Positions 34,464 to 43,360 are shown, numbered from the stretch's first letter. The stretch is 64,000 nucleotides of DNA from Mesorhizobium sp. GbtcB19 (GCF_019091085.1 NZ_JAGXJY010000021.1:1-64000); one strand, 5' to 3'. Numbers and translations: made by a program. Notes: generated by a model from the sequence alone, not told the origin.

Positions 34464-34566
34464 TAGAGCGTTTCACCGTTTCACGGAAACGGTGAAACGC
34501 TCTATCTCCTTGTTTTTACGCAATTCCGGACGGAAAACCGCTCACACTTTTCCTGGAATTGCTCTA
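34464..34566 (-). repeat. RIME-like intergenic repeat, copy 3 (inverted)
   Basis: The two-palindrome element in reverse orientation, between vapC and the convergent trypsin-nuclease gene. Its palindrome GTTTCACCGTTTC/GAAACGGTGAAAC is nearly perfect, so it may also act as a bidirectional 3'-end hairpin for both genes. Confidence 0.87.
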
Positions 34567-34615
34567 AAAAATGGCACTTCTTCCGTGATTGGCCTCACCT
34601 TCGCGAGACATCGCC

Positions 34616-36589
34616 TCAAACGACCAAGTCCGACGGGCCGTTGATGGAGCGGAAGGCGCCGCGGCTGCCCGCCAATCCCTCCGACTTGCGAACCTTGGCA
34701 AGCGGGTCATGCTTTGCCAGATGCGCGACATCGAGCCTGGCGAGCTGGCCGATCTGGTCAATTTCCACCTGGTAGGTCTTGTATGGCCCGTAGACGAACT
34801 CTCCGGTCAGTCCCTTGATCATGTCGCCCTGGCACAGAAGATATCCCGTTACGGACGGTTTTCCGGTCTCGTCGTTGATGATCGCAACGATCTTCCAGAA
34901 CGATTCCGGCAGCTTTACAAGCCCCCTGTAGTCGGCGTCGCGGTCGCCGAAAACAGGCCCGGTGAAGACGCTGATCTTAAGCCCGCGCGTGCGCGCGTTC
35001 GAGAGCACATAGTCTTCCAGACCGACCCAGTCACGCTGGTTCAAATCCTCGTGCTGGGGAGCGGCGTTGGTGTAATGAAAGGTGTCGAGATTGGCTTCCG
35101 AGGCCAGATCGAGAGGCCCCCATACCGGGTCTTCACGGCGCACCATATGCCCGCGATCCAGCGGGTTCCTGGCATAGGCGGCATTATCGACCTGCAGGTC
35201 ATCGCCGACCCTGCCGTCGATATACCATTTATCGACACGACCCATGCGCTTGGCCTGGCCGCCATCGATGTTGACGGCGGTCATCAGCGGCAGCTTTCGG
35301 CTCTTGCACATCCATACGGAAAAATGGCGGTATTTCAGCTCCTTCGTCGGCTGACCCGAGTCCGCGTCGGTGAGCCCGATGAGGTCGTCCTGCCATTGCG
35401 CTCCCGGCTTTGGCGGTTCGATCGGCTTGGACTTGCCGAGGAAACCCGTGTTGTAGCCATCGCGGTCGCGGAAATGTTCCGGCTTGTGGCGGCCGTCCCC
35501 TGCAGCTTCCGTACCGGCCTTTGAAGGCACGACGCTGACGCTGGTCAGCCCTTTCAGCGCGGCGTTGATCTCGGAGGCCGGAACGGCGTAGTTGGCGATC
35601 TTGTAGTCGCCCGCAAAATGCAGCCCGACGGCCTTGCCGCTGTCGCGGTCGATGACCACCGATCCCGAATTGCCGCCCAGCGTCGTCGCGTCATGCGTGA
35701 ACTCGGGCGAAGCGTCGGAGACACCGGTCACGTCGCCGAAAGCAAAACGTTTCACATCGAAGATATCGCCAAAATACTCCGCCACATCCTCGGGATCGCT
35801 GCGGCTGTCATAGGCCGGATAGCCGATCACGCCGATCGGCGCGCCGACCTTCAATTGCGCGGTGGAGAGATCGATCTCATCCAGCTTGCGCAATTCCTCG
35901 CCCTCGACTTCCAGCAATGCGATGTCGGATGCGCCGCTGCCCGCCATGAAGACGACCTTGACGACCGGAGCCTGGCGCGCGCCCACGCCCTGTTGCTCCT
36001 CGAGGAAATCCACGTTCACCTGGTAGTCGCGGAAGTTCGGCAGTGTCATGAAATTATAGGCACCCCTGCCGTCGGCCCGTGCAAACTCCTCGGCGACATG
36101 ACGGTTCGTCACCATGATCGCCTTGGTCTCCGACAGCTTTCTGACGATCCAGCCAGTTCCGACGAAGGGCCTGCCCGGGACGTTGCCGAGTTCGACGCGC
36201 GCGGTGCGCGCGATCGCCGGATCGATCTTGTCGCGCTTGAGGCCATCGACGATCAGCTTGACCTGCGGGACCATGTTTGCGGGGCGGACGAAGGTCCCTT
36301 TCTGCACCAGCAGCGGCGGGCGGATGATCTTGAGCACGATCGCTTCCAGCTGAGCGCGGCCCAGCGTCGGCGGCGACTCTGCGAACGCCATCGATTCGAG
36401 CATTGGCCCCCGCGCCCCACGCAGCGACGCCTCCGCCTTGATCGATTCCAGCTTCTCCTGGCCGATCGCCTCCGGCGTCAGGGCGTCGACGCCGAGCTTC
36501 TCGCGAACCTCGTCGAGCAGCTTGGGATTGAGCCGCTCGATCGAACGAAGCGAGGCACTTTCGAACGTGGCGTTGCGCGTCGGGCTCAT
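34616..36589 (-). CDS. Trypsin-like protease fused to NUC1 DNA/RNA endonuclease
   Basis: A 657-residue two-effector protein. Residues ~130-345 form a trypsin-like domain with His164 (VTNRHVAEE), Asp222 (ASDIALLEV) and Ser308 (GGNSGS). Residues ~395-620 form a DNA/RNA non-specific endonuclease (NUC1, EndoG-like) with DRGH at 478-481 and a metal-binding Asn at 508 (HYTNAAPQ), with N517 nearby. The N-terminal ~100 residues are helical and may be an adaptor. There is no signal peptide, so both activities should be intracellular. Its start overlaps the stop of the partner trypsin gene (ATGA). A nuclease gated by proteolysis is the attractive reading, but it is inference. Confidence 0.88.
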   Translation of the reverse strand: MSPTRNATFESASLRSIERLNPKLLDEVREKLGVDALTPEAIGQEKLESIKAEASLRGARGPMLESMAFAESPPTLGRAQLEAIVLKIIRPPLLVQKGTFVRPANMVPQVKLIVDGLKRDKIDPAIARTARVELGNVPGRPFVGTGWIVRKLSETKAIMVTNRHVAEEFARADGRGAYNFMTLPNFRDYQVNVDFLEEQQGVGARQAPVVKVVFMAGSGASDIALLEVEGEELRKLDEIDLSTAQLKVGAPIGVIGYPAYDSRSDPEDVAEYFGDIFDVKRFAFGDVTGVSDASPEFTHDATTLGGNSGSVVIDRDSGKAVGLHFAGDYKIANYAVPASEINAALKGLTSVSVVPSKAGTEAAGDGRHKPEHFRDRDGYNTGFLGKSKPIEPPKPGAQWQDDLIGLTDADSGQPTKELKYRHFSVWMCKSRKLPLMTAVNIDGGQAKRMGRVDKWYIDGRVGDDLQVDNAAYARNPLDRGHMVRREDPVWGPLDLASEANLDTFHYTNAAPQHEDLNQRDWVGLEDYVLSNARTRGLKISVFTGPVFGDRDADYRGLVKLPESFWKIVAIINDETGKPSVTGYLLCQGDMIKGLTGEFVYGPYKTYQVEIDQIGQLARLDVAHLAKHDPLAKVRKSEGLAGSRGAFRSINGPSDLVV

Positions 36590-38280
36590 GATTTTGTCTT
36601 TCCCTTGCCGGTTGCCTTGGAGCTACTTTGAGCGGGCGCCTTCTTGCCGCGCGCCTTAGGCGAAGACGACGCCGCCATAGCTCGCTTGATGGCGACAATC
36701 CACAGGCCTTCGTTAGCGTCGTAGACTTCGCGCTTGCCATTCAGCCTGGGTATCAGACGCCCACCGGCGTGATGCACGCCGATGACGCCCCATGCCGCAT
36801 CGAAAACCGGACTGCCGGAGCTGCCATACTCGGTCGGGGCGCGATAATGGACGCGGCAGGGCGACTGACTGGCAGCGCTGCTGACGATCGCAAGCTCGTA
36901 GTCGAGCAGCACGTTGTCCTCGAAGGAAAAGCTGACCTCCCGGCCACTGGGGTGACCTATGATGTAGACCCGGGGTGTTTCGGGTTGAAGCGACGGCAAG
37001 CTGCTGGCGATGCGTAACGGCTGGACATCGCCCGGCAATTGCTCGTCGAGCCGCAACACACTGACATCGTGCTGATCGGGCGGCGATTGCCACACAATCT
37101 CGGACACGGCGTAGCGTCTCGTCTTGTCCTGACGGCCGAGTATTTCGAAGGTGACGGTTGCCTCGCGCGGGGTCGCCGCTTTCTCGAGAGGAGGATCGCT
37201 GACCACATGGGCGTTGGTGATGACCAGCAGCTCCTTGCCCAGATGCGGCGCCAGATCGCTGCCGCGTACCACGAAGCCGGTGCCGTGCGGCTCTCCGTTC
37301 TTATGGATCATGGCGACGGATTGCGCCATCTTGAACCCTTCTTGCAGCCAGCTGTAGGAGCGCGCGCCGACATTGCCAAGCACGTTCTGGTGCTGTGCCC
37401 TGGACACCGCCGCCAGATCACCCAGCGCCTCGGCCGGAACCGAGAATCCGCCGCCAGGCAGGTCGCCCAGCATGCCGATCAGCGGCGCCAGGATCAGGCG
37501 CCCCCATCCGTGTTCGCCCGCACGCCAGAGCTGGTTGAGCTGGCGCACGGAGCCTGCGAGCGCGAAGACATCAGGATTTCGTTGCGCGTAATAGCTGTAC
37601 CATTTGAGGGCTTCATCGTGCCTGCCCAGGCCAACCAACGCTTCGCCGGCGGTCGCATAGTCCCACAACTCCGGTTTCGGCTTCGCCTCGATCAGGGCGA
37701 AGATTTCGCCGGCAGCGGCCTTGGCGCCTTTGAGCTCATCATCCGACAGAAACAAACCACCGTCCCACGCTGCGATCGCAACATGGTTCACGCCCTGATA
37801 GGTAAGATTGGGGTCTTTGACCCACGCATCACGATAGTGGCCGAACGAGGCGCGCGTGGCTTCCCGCGCCACATCATCTCGCTTTCCGCGTGCGCGAACC
37901 GCGCGATCCTTCCAGGCGCGGCCCAACGCGCCCTTGGCCTCGCCCCACTCATAATCGGAAATCGCCGGGTCGGCGATCAACGCTTCAAGAATACGGATGG
38001 CGGGGATGGTTTCGCCGCGCTCGATCAAAGCCTGCGCGAAGTGCCGGGTCACTTGGTGGTCACGGCAGCCGTCATCGAGGAAGGCCTGCGCCATGCGCCG
38101 CATGAACACGAAGCGACGATGCTTGCGCAGGCCATTGAGGGCGCGGCGCGCCTCTTCCGCGTCAATGGTGCCCTTCTCTATCGGCAGCTGGGCGATCAAG
38201 GCTTCACAGGCCTTGCGAAGAGCCTCGATGCTGGTGCCGCCAGCGGCCTGCACGACCGCGTCGACAAGCTCCTTGATCAT
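36586..38280 (-). CDS. Helical TRAFs-binding/TPR-like protein with C-terminal trypsin-like protease
   Basis: A 564-residue protein. Residues 1-90 are a small helical domain. Residues ~90-300 are TPR-like helices with features of the bacterial MAP3K TRAFs-binding region (ALGRAWKDRA, HYRDAWVKDPNLTYQGVN, LWDYATAGEALVGLGRHDEALKWYSYYA). Residues ~315-535 are trypsin-like, with His358 (VITNAHVV), Asp405 (QHDVSVLRL) and Ser488 (GSSGSP). A basic Lys/Ser-rich tail ends the protein. It has no signal peptide. It is translationally coupled to the trypsin-nuclease gene and likely acts as the sensor or activating protease. The TRAFs-binding assignment is by pattern only. Confidence 0.82.
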   Translation of the reverse strand: MIKELVDAVVQAAGGTSIEALRKACEALIAQLPIEKGTIDAEEARRALNGLRKHRRFVFMRRMAQAFLDDGCRDHQVTRHFAQALIERGETIPAIRILEALIADPAISDYEWGEAKGALGRAWKDRAVRARGKRDDVAREATRASFGHYRDAWVKDPNLTYQGVNHVAIAAWDGGLFLSDDELKGAKAAAGEIFALIEAKPKPELWDYATAGEALVGLGRHDEALKWYSYYAQRNPDVFALAGSVRQLNQLWRAGEHGWGRLILAPLIGMLGDLPGGGFSVPAEALGDLAAVSRAQHQNVLGNVGARSYSWLQEGFKMAQSVAMIHKNGEPHGTGFVVRGSDLAPHLGKELLVITNAHVVSDPPLEKAATPREATVTFEILGRQDKTRRYAVSEIVWQSPPDQHDVSVLRLDEQLPGDVQPLRIASSLPSLQPETPRVYIIGHPSGREVSFSFEDNVLLDYELAIVSSAASQSPCRVHYRAPTEYGSSGSPVFDAAWGVIGVHHAGGRLIPRLNGKREVYDANEGLWIVAIKRAMAASSSPKARGKKAPAQSSSKATGKGKTKS

Positions 38281-38809
38281 TGCGGCGATTGCCTCCTCTT
38301 CATCAAGAGTTCACGTCTTGCCTGCTCGAGCATGTTGATGCGCGGCGGGTAGCACCTGGAAGAAGGAAAAATCTGTTGACCCGTGTTACCGGCCACCCAA
38401 GCCCCCGGCAGCAATTTTCAACCCCTGGCCTCGCCAGCGTTGAATTTGAGCTCCGCCCCCAACTTAGACAGTCAAGAATGAAAGCACGGCACCACGCACC
38501 GACGCCTACCCAATCAGCCGCCGGTCCAGTATGCTATCATTCTTTGTTTTCCTGTATTAGAAGCTTAGCGGAATTTATGCTTTCTGGCTATGGTGGAGTA
38601 AAGTATTTCTTCCGCCTCGCTGGCAAACCGAACGGCCGTCGATATTGGCCGGCGGCCATGGCCGTGCCCTCGCGTGCGCAGCCACAGCTTGGTCAAGGAC
38701 CGGCGCAATGGGCCCAGCTATGCAGAGTGACGCCAGCGATCCGGCCTGCTGTCGCGGCTGTCATTGGTGGTATCCATCGTTATCCCCGGCCGAGCCTACT
38801 GCACACCGA
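38281..38809. other. Gene-poor gap between trypsin pair and TIR gene
   Basis: About 530 bases with no convincing gene. The plus-strand frame through it has no family features, and its 3' end runs into the TIR coding region. A relatively AT-rich stretch at about 38530-38620 contrasts with the flanks. It may hold the promoter for the leftward trypsin operon, but no clear -35/-10 pair was identified. Confidence 0.5.
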
Positions 38810-39592
38810 TCATTCAAGCTCCGCACGGTACTTATCGGAAGTCGTCCAGCCGTAAGTGGCGACGCCGCCATTCTCCCCGATTTTCCGGCGAGTTAGGAAC
38901 CCTAGATAGCGAAGCGTTTCCAGACGATAGTAGATTTCCGACTGGCCGAAATTGAATGCCGTCTGTAACTCCCCCTGTGAAATGTCCCGATCAGAATGAG
39001 ACGCGATATAGTCTAGAATCTTTCCTTGCCTTTCGCCCACGCGAGCGCGCTTGGCGCTGAAACTCGCCTTCGTTTCCCGATCAATTTCGTCAAGAAAAGA
39101 CTTCTTGGTAACGTAAGCCGCGAGCTCCTCCAACTTGGCCAAAGCGGCAAGCTTGTTTCTCTCCAGCCAACCGGTTGTTTTGGCCAATTGGTCGAGAAAC
39201 TGATAGAGGCTGGAAGCACTGTTGAGTAGACCTGCCGCCGCCCCCCGCATGGGACCCGGAACATCCTCGGGCCTCAATCCGGCGAGAAGCGGAATTGTCC
39301 GCTTCGCCTGTAACCATGCCGCGCCCAATTCAAACGCTACCCACTCCGAAGCAAGACTGTGGGGCGTAAGAATAGCGACGACACTTTCGGCGGATGCCAG
39401 TTCGCTACGCAAGATGTCAGGGGGCATCGATCCAAAATCGAGTTTGTAACCCGGTACCGACGTGCAACGCACCGAGCCGTCGGGAACACTCATTGCGAGT
39501 TCGAGCGCGGTTACCAGTTTTTCGGCAATATCCTCATCGCGGTGGGCGTGACTGATGAAGATTTTGATTTTACCCGCCATCGCGTTCGGCAT
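38810..39592 (-). CDS. TIR-domain protein with C-terminal winged-helix domain
   Basis: A 260-residue protein. Residues ~8-135 form a TIR domain: IKIFISHAHRDEDIAEKL, a middle VVAILTPHSLASEWVAFELG that supplies the putative NADase Glu88, and PLLAGLRPEDVP. Residues ~185-260 look like a winged helix-turn-helix (KILDYIASHSDRDISQGELQTAF, SEIYYRLETLRYLGFLTRR, YGWTTSDKYRAEL). Many bacterial TIR enzymes deplete NAD+ or make cyclic-ADP-ribose signals in defence. The winged helix may sense nucleic acid or repress its own promoter. The start at 39592 has GGGGGAAG close by; the second Met (39580) is possible. Confidence 0.86.
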   Translation of the reverse strand: MPNAMAGKIKIFISHAHRDEDIAEKLVTALELAMSVPDGSVRCTSVPGYKLDFGSMPPDILRSELASAESVVAILTPHSLASEWVAFELGAAWLQAKRTIPLLAGLRPEDVPGPMRGAAAGLLNSASSLYQFLDQLAKTTGWLERNKLAALAKLEELAAYVTKKSFLDEIDRETKASFSAKRARVGERQGKILDYIASHSDRDISQGELQTAFNFGQSEIYYRLETLRYLGFLTRRKIGENGGVATYGWTTSDKYRAELE

Positions 39593-40110
39593 CGCTTCCC
39601 CCTATGTCCCCCTCATTTCTTCAGTCAGAAGGGTATATGTCAGAATTTGTCAGCACGGCCTAAACAGATAGCCTCTCCCTGGCTCTTCACACAACCTGGA
39701 TAATGATAGCGTATCCAAGCGGGGGCTGCGGACGGCGCGCCTGGGGAGACGAAATTGCGGAGCGTCTTCGCGCGCCAAATAGAGTTGCCCCGCGTCGAAG
39801 CAAGATCGTAGGATGATCCTGCCCCGCCACTGATCGACAATTCACGGTGGAGCCCCTTCGTGTTTCCGGCGCACAATTATGATGTTGCCCGGACGAGCCT
39901 CGGCAAGCGGCTGAGATTTATGAAAGGCGACAAAGGGCCGAGCTGCAATTTTATGTCAATTTACAAATTTTACGTGCGGAATAATTTCTCGCAACGCGTT
40001 AAAGCTTGTAGAGCATGTTGTAAAACTTTGAGGTCGCGCGCCGGCGCAGCGCATGGGATCACCGGACGGCGCGCGGACTTGCGGTCTGAAAATCCATCGC
40101 GAGGTTTCGA
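39593..40110. other. Divergent intergenic region, TIR gene / lacI gene
   Basis: About 518 bases with no supported gene. Its right end (39960-40000) is AT-rich and holds a partial match to the LacI operator found elsewhere, plus the short palindrome AACGCGTT, consistent with lacI autoregulation. Nothing else was recognised. Confidence 0.55.
39969..39982. promoter_or_regulatory. Weak LacI-type operator match before lacI
   Basis: TTTACGTGCGGAAT matches 10 of 14 positions of the reverse complement of the site at 43347-43360. It lies about 130 bases upstream of the lacI start, where an autoregulatory site would be expected. The match is imperfect. Confidence 0.45.
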
Positions 40111-41133
40111 ATGCCGATGACGCACAAGACGATGCAGGATTTCGCCCGCTCCTGTGGCGTCTCGCGGCCGACACTGTCGAAATATTTCGACGATCCGACC
40201 AGCGTCAAGCCGGCGACGCGAAAGCGGATCGAGGATGCGCTGCGCTCGTCCGACTACCAGCCCAATCTCTTCGCCCGCAATCTCAACCGCAAGCGCACCC
40301 GCAGCATCGGCATCGTCGTGCCGACGGTTGCCGATCCGTTCTATTCCGAAATGGTCAGCCGGATCGAGCTTCGGCTGCGCGACGAAGGCTATTGGCCGAT
40401 CGTCATCTCCTCGCACGCCTCGACCGAGCTCGAGGCCGAGGCGGCACGAACCATCCTGTCGCTGAAAGTGTCCGGCGCGCTGATCGCGCCGCTCGGCCTA
40501 CGCTCGGACCACCGTGCGCTGGAGAAGCTGACCCAGGCCATTCCAATCGTCTATTTCGACACTTATCTCGAAGGCGGCACGCCGTTCGTCGGCAACAACA
40601 ACAGCCAGAGCGTCTCGACCATCGTCGACTATCTTTGCAGGTCCGGCGAACCTCCGGTCTATTTCGACATTCCGCATGTCAACCACAACTCGCCGGAACG
40701 GTTGGACAGCTATGTGACGTCGATGAAGCGGCTCGGACAGGAGCCGATCGTCATCGGCGATATCAAGGCTTACACCTGGGATTTCGAGCGGATCGGCTAC
40801 GAGCAGATGGAGAAGATGCTGAGCCAGGGCGGGCTGCCGGGCAAGACGATCCTGTGCAACAACGACCGCCTCGCCTTCGGCGTGATGGCTGCAGCTTTCT
40901 CGAGAGGGCTGAAAGTCGGCCGCAAGGCCGACTGCGACCTGCGCGTCGCGGCCCATGACGACCACCCGCTCAGCCGCTACACCTGCCCCGCGCTCACCAC
41001 GATGGCGCAGGATTTCGCGGCGATGGCCGGGCGCAGCGTCGAGACCCTGCTCGCGCTGCTCGACGAGGACGGCACTGCCGTCGCGCCGAAGGTCAGGCTC
41101 GACGCGACGCTGGTGATGCGCCAGTCGGCCTGA
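40111..41133 (+). CDS. LacI-family transcriptional regulator
   Basis: A 340-residue LacI/GalR protein. The helix-turn-helix is at the N-terminus (TMQDFARSCGVSRPTLSKYF, PATRKRIEDAL) with the hinge YQPNLFARNLNRKRT. A periplasmic-binding-like sensor follows (SIGIVVPTVADPFYSEMV, ILCNNDRLAFGVMAAAF, RVAAHDD). It probably represses the surrounding sugar genes, since near-identical palindromic sites lie before the operons at 43480 and 51505. Three in-frame Met codons occur in the first eight residues, so the start could be 40111, 40117 or 40132. It converges on the esterase gene. Confidence 0.9.
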   Translation: MPMTHKTMQDFARSCGVSRPTLSKYFDDPTSVKPATRKRIEDALRSSDYQPNLFARNLNRKRTRSIGIVVPTVADPFYSEMVSRIELRLRDEGYWPIVISSHASTELEAEAARTILSLKVSGALIAPLGLRSDHRALEKLTQAIPIVYFDTYLEGGTPFVGNNNSQSVSTIVDYLCRSGEPPVYFDIPHVNHNSPERLDSYVTSMKRLGQEPIVIGDIKAYTWDFERIGYEQMEKMLSQGGLPGKTILCNNDRLAFGVMAAAFSRGLKVGRKADCDLRVAAHDDHPLSRYTCPALTTMAQDFAAMAGRSVETLLALLDEDGTAVAPKVRLDATLVMRQSA

Positions 41134-41145
41134 TCTCGAGCGACC

Positions 41146-42093
41146 TTAGAATGCGGGATCGAATTTTCGCCACGCGGCCACGGCCGCCTCGACCGCCTGC
41201 CGCGATGCCGGGCCGTGGCGGCCCATCGATACGAAGCCGTGGATCTGGCCCGGCCAGCGCCTGAGCGCAATCGGCACACCGTCCGCCTCCAGCCGTTGCG
41301 CGTAGGCTTCGCCCTCGTCGGCGAGGATGTCGTGACCGGCGATTGCAATGAAGGCCGGCGCGGCGCCGGCAAGGCTCTCGGCCTTGAGCGGCGAGACGCG
41401 CCAATCGCCGATGTCCGCGACGTCTCGCACATAGTGGTCGCGGAACCACGCCATGGTCGATGCGGTCAGCCCAAAACCCTCGCCGAAGCGGCGATAGCTA
41501 TCAGTGGTCTGTGCCGCATCGGTGTTCGGGTAGAACAGCAATTGCGCCGTCAGCCTATGCCTGTCGTCGCGCGCGAGCAGGGCGAGCACGGCGGCGAGAT
41601 TGCCGCCGGCGCTGTCGCCGGCGACGGCGATGCGCCGCGCGTCGATGCCGAGACCGTCAGCCGCATCACGGATGTAGGAGAGAGCGGCCCGGCAGTCCTC
41701 GAGCGCCGCCGGGAATTTGTGTTCCGGCGCCAGCCGGTAATCGGGCGAGACGACCACGCAAGCCGCCAGGTTGGCGAACCAGCGGCAGATCTCGCCGTGC
41801 GAATCGAGATTGCCAATCACCCAGCCGCCGCCATGCAAATAGAGCAGCGCGGGGGCGCCAGCCGCAGGCGCGCCCTGCCCGCGATAGAGGCGGAGGGTCA
41901 ATGATCCGCCTGGCCCGGCAATAGCGCGATCAGCGACCGAGACGACCGCTTCACGCTCGCCCTGCAATTCGGGAAAGCCGTTGTCATAGGCGCGCCGAGC
42001 CTGTTGCGGCGTGCCTGTCTCGAAAGGCGGCTCGCTCGCCTGCCGGCCGAGATCGAGAACTTTTTGGGCTTGCGGATCGAGCGACACCGTCAC
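41146..42093 (-). CDS. Alpha/beta hydrolase, HSL-family esterase
   Basis: A 315-residue esterase of the hormone-sensitive-lipase family. It has the oxyanion motif HGGGW, the nucleophile in GDSAGG, an acid Asp in AGHDILADEG and the catalytic His in GQIHGFVSM. It would hydrolyse short acyl esters, possibly removing acyl groups from an imported carbohydrate. It starts ten bases downstream of the dehydrogenase gene and is probably co-transcribed with it. No signal peptide is seen, so it is cytoplasmic. Confidence 0.9.
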   Translation of the reverse strand: MTVSLDPQAQKVLDLGRQASEPPFETGTPQQARRAYDNGFPELQGEREAVVSVADRAIAGPGGSLTLRLYRGQGAPAAGAPALLYLHGGGWVIGNLDSHGEICRWFANLAACVVVSPDYRLAPEHKFPAALEDCRAALSYIRDAADGLGIDARRIAVAGDSAGGNLAAVLALLARDDRHRLTAQLLFYPNTDAAQTTDSYRRFGEGFGLTASTMAWFRDHYVRDVADIGDWRVSPLKAESLAGAAPAFIAIAGHDILADEGEAYAQRLEADGVPIALRRWPGQIHGFVSMGRHGPASRQAVEAAVAAWRKFDPAF

Positions 42094-42102
42094 GGTCCAT
42101 CC

Positions 42103-43251
42103 TCAGGCGAGCAGGCTCGCCGCCTCGTCCTCGCCGAGCAGCTGCGGCTGGTCGACGGTCCCCACCACGGCAACCGAGCCGCGGCTTTCACCCGAAGCCA
42201 GGATAGCCTCCATGATCTCCAGCACGTGCAACGCAAGCTCGCCGGAAGCGCGCGGCCTCCTGCCTTCCGACAGCGACCGCGCCAGGTCGGCGACGCCAAG
42301 CATGCGGTAGTTGGCGCGGTTGGGGGCGGCGTAGGGCCAGTTGCGCGCGCCGTAGAGTTCGCCCTCGCTCTCAAAATCCTTCCAGTCGGTCCCGCCCGCG
42401 GATAGCGAGACGGTGCCGCCAAAAGTGTCCGGGTCGGGGAGCCTGAGCGACCCTTCCGTGCCGTGCAATTCGATCGGGTGGTTGGAATGCTTGAAGACGT
42501 CCCACGAGGCGCCAAAGGTTACGGTGGCGCCGGAACGGAATTCGAGTAGCGACAGGATGTTGGTCGGCGTGCCGACCCTGAAGCTGGTGTTCTTGTATGG
42601 ACCCTCGGCGGTGATCAGCCGCTCCTCCTGGCCGCGCGTCGCCATAGCCATGACGCGAGCGACTGGACCGAGCAGGTTGACCAGCATCGTCAGGTAGTAC
42701 GGCCCCATGTCGAACACCGGACCGCCGCCAGGCTGATAGTAGAATTGCGGATTGGGATGCCAGTGCTCCATGCCGCGCCCCATCATGAAGGCGGTGCCGG
42801 TCACGGCGCGGCCGATGGCGCCCTCGTCCATCAGGCGGCGCGCCCGCCTGCCGGCCGCACCAAGGAAGGTGTCGGGAGCCGAACCGATCAGCAACCCGCG
42901 CCTGGCGGCCTCGGCGACAAGCTTGCGGCCGTCGCTGGCCGAGGTCGCGAGAGGCTTTTCGGTGAAGACATGTTTTCCGGCCGAAAGCGCTGAATGGGAA
43001 ATGTCGAAATGCACCGACGGAATTGTGAGGTTGAGGACGAGATCGACCTCGGGATCGGCCAGCAGCGCGTCGACGCCGAGCGGGCGGATGCCATATTCCT
43101 TGGCCCGAAGCGCAGCCATATCGGCGGAAATGTCGGCGCAGGCGCGCAATTCCACGCCGGAAAAAAGTGCCGCGTTGCGCAGATAGGTCATCGAGATGTT
43201 GCCGCATCCGATGACCCCGATACCGAGCTTCGCGCCTGATTTTGCGTGCAT
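42103..43251 (-). CDS. Gfo/Idh/MocA-family oxidoreductase
   Basis: A 382-residue NAD(P)-dependent sugar dehydrogenase-like protein. GIGVIGCGNIS forms the Rossmann glycine motif, and the family EKP motif is EKPLATS. GGGPVFDMGPYYLTMLVNLLG carries the conserved GG..D.G..Y/H pattern, but the usual catalytic His of D-x-x-x-H is Tyr here. It faces the TIM-barrel gene at 43480 across a LacI-type operator. It may reduce or oxidise a ring hydroxyl of the imported sugar. Confidence 0.88.
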   Translation of the reverse strand: MHAKSGAKLGIGVIGCGNISMTYLRNAALFSGVELRACADISADMAALRAKEYGIRPLGVDALLADPEVDLVLNLTIPSVHFDISHSALSAGKHVFTEKPLATSASDGRKLVAEAARRGLLIGSAPDTFLGAAGRRARRLMDEGAIGRAVTGTAFMMGRGMEHWHPNPQFYYQPGGGPVFDMGPYYLTMLVNLLGPVARVMAMATRGQEERLITAEGPYKNTSFRVGTPTNILSLLEFRSGATVTFGASWDVFKHSNHPIELHGTEGSLRLPDPDTFGGTVSLSAGGTDWKDFESEGELYGARNWPYAAPNRANYRMLGVADLARSLSEGRRPRASGELALHVLEIMEAILASGESRGSVAVVGTVDQPQLLGEDEAASLLA

Positions 43252-43346
43252 GTTCGTTCCAGCCTCCCAATTCGGCAGCGTTCCGGTCTATCTTCCCGCA
43301 GGCGCGGCGGACCGGTTTCCAGATTCGCTATACAGCATTTTAAATA

Positions 43347-43360
43347 TTGACGCGCGTAAA
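43347..43360. promoter_or_regulatory. LacI-type operator/promoter element A
   Basis: TTGACGCGCGTAAA is a near-perfect palindrome followed by ATTTTTC. Together with the preceding ATTTTAA it matches the region around 51282-51295 almost base for base. TTGACG could be the -35 element of the plus-strand operon, so a bound LacI dimer would block RNA polymerase. It lies between divergent genes at 43251 and 43480. Confidence 0.7.

Noticed and set aside
29026..34566. The three ~100-base repeats as a CRISPR array or transposon ends
   Set aside because: Spacing is irregular (kilobases), the units are internally palindromic, one is inverted, and no cas or transposase gene is present.
38280..38855. A 191-residue open frame on the plus strand in the gap between the trypsin and TIR genes
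   Set aside because: It shows no domain or family feature, overlaps the 3' end of the TIR gene on the other strand, and has the composition expected of chance frames in GC-rich DNA.
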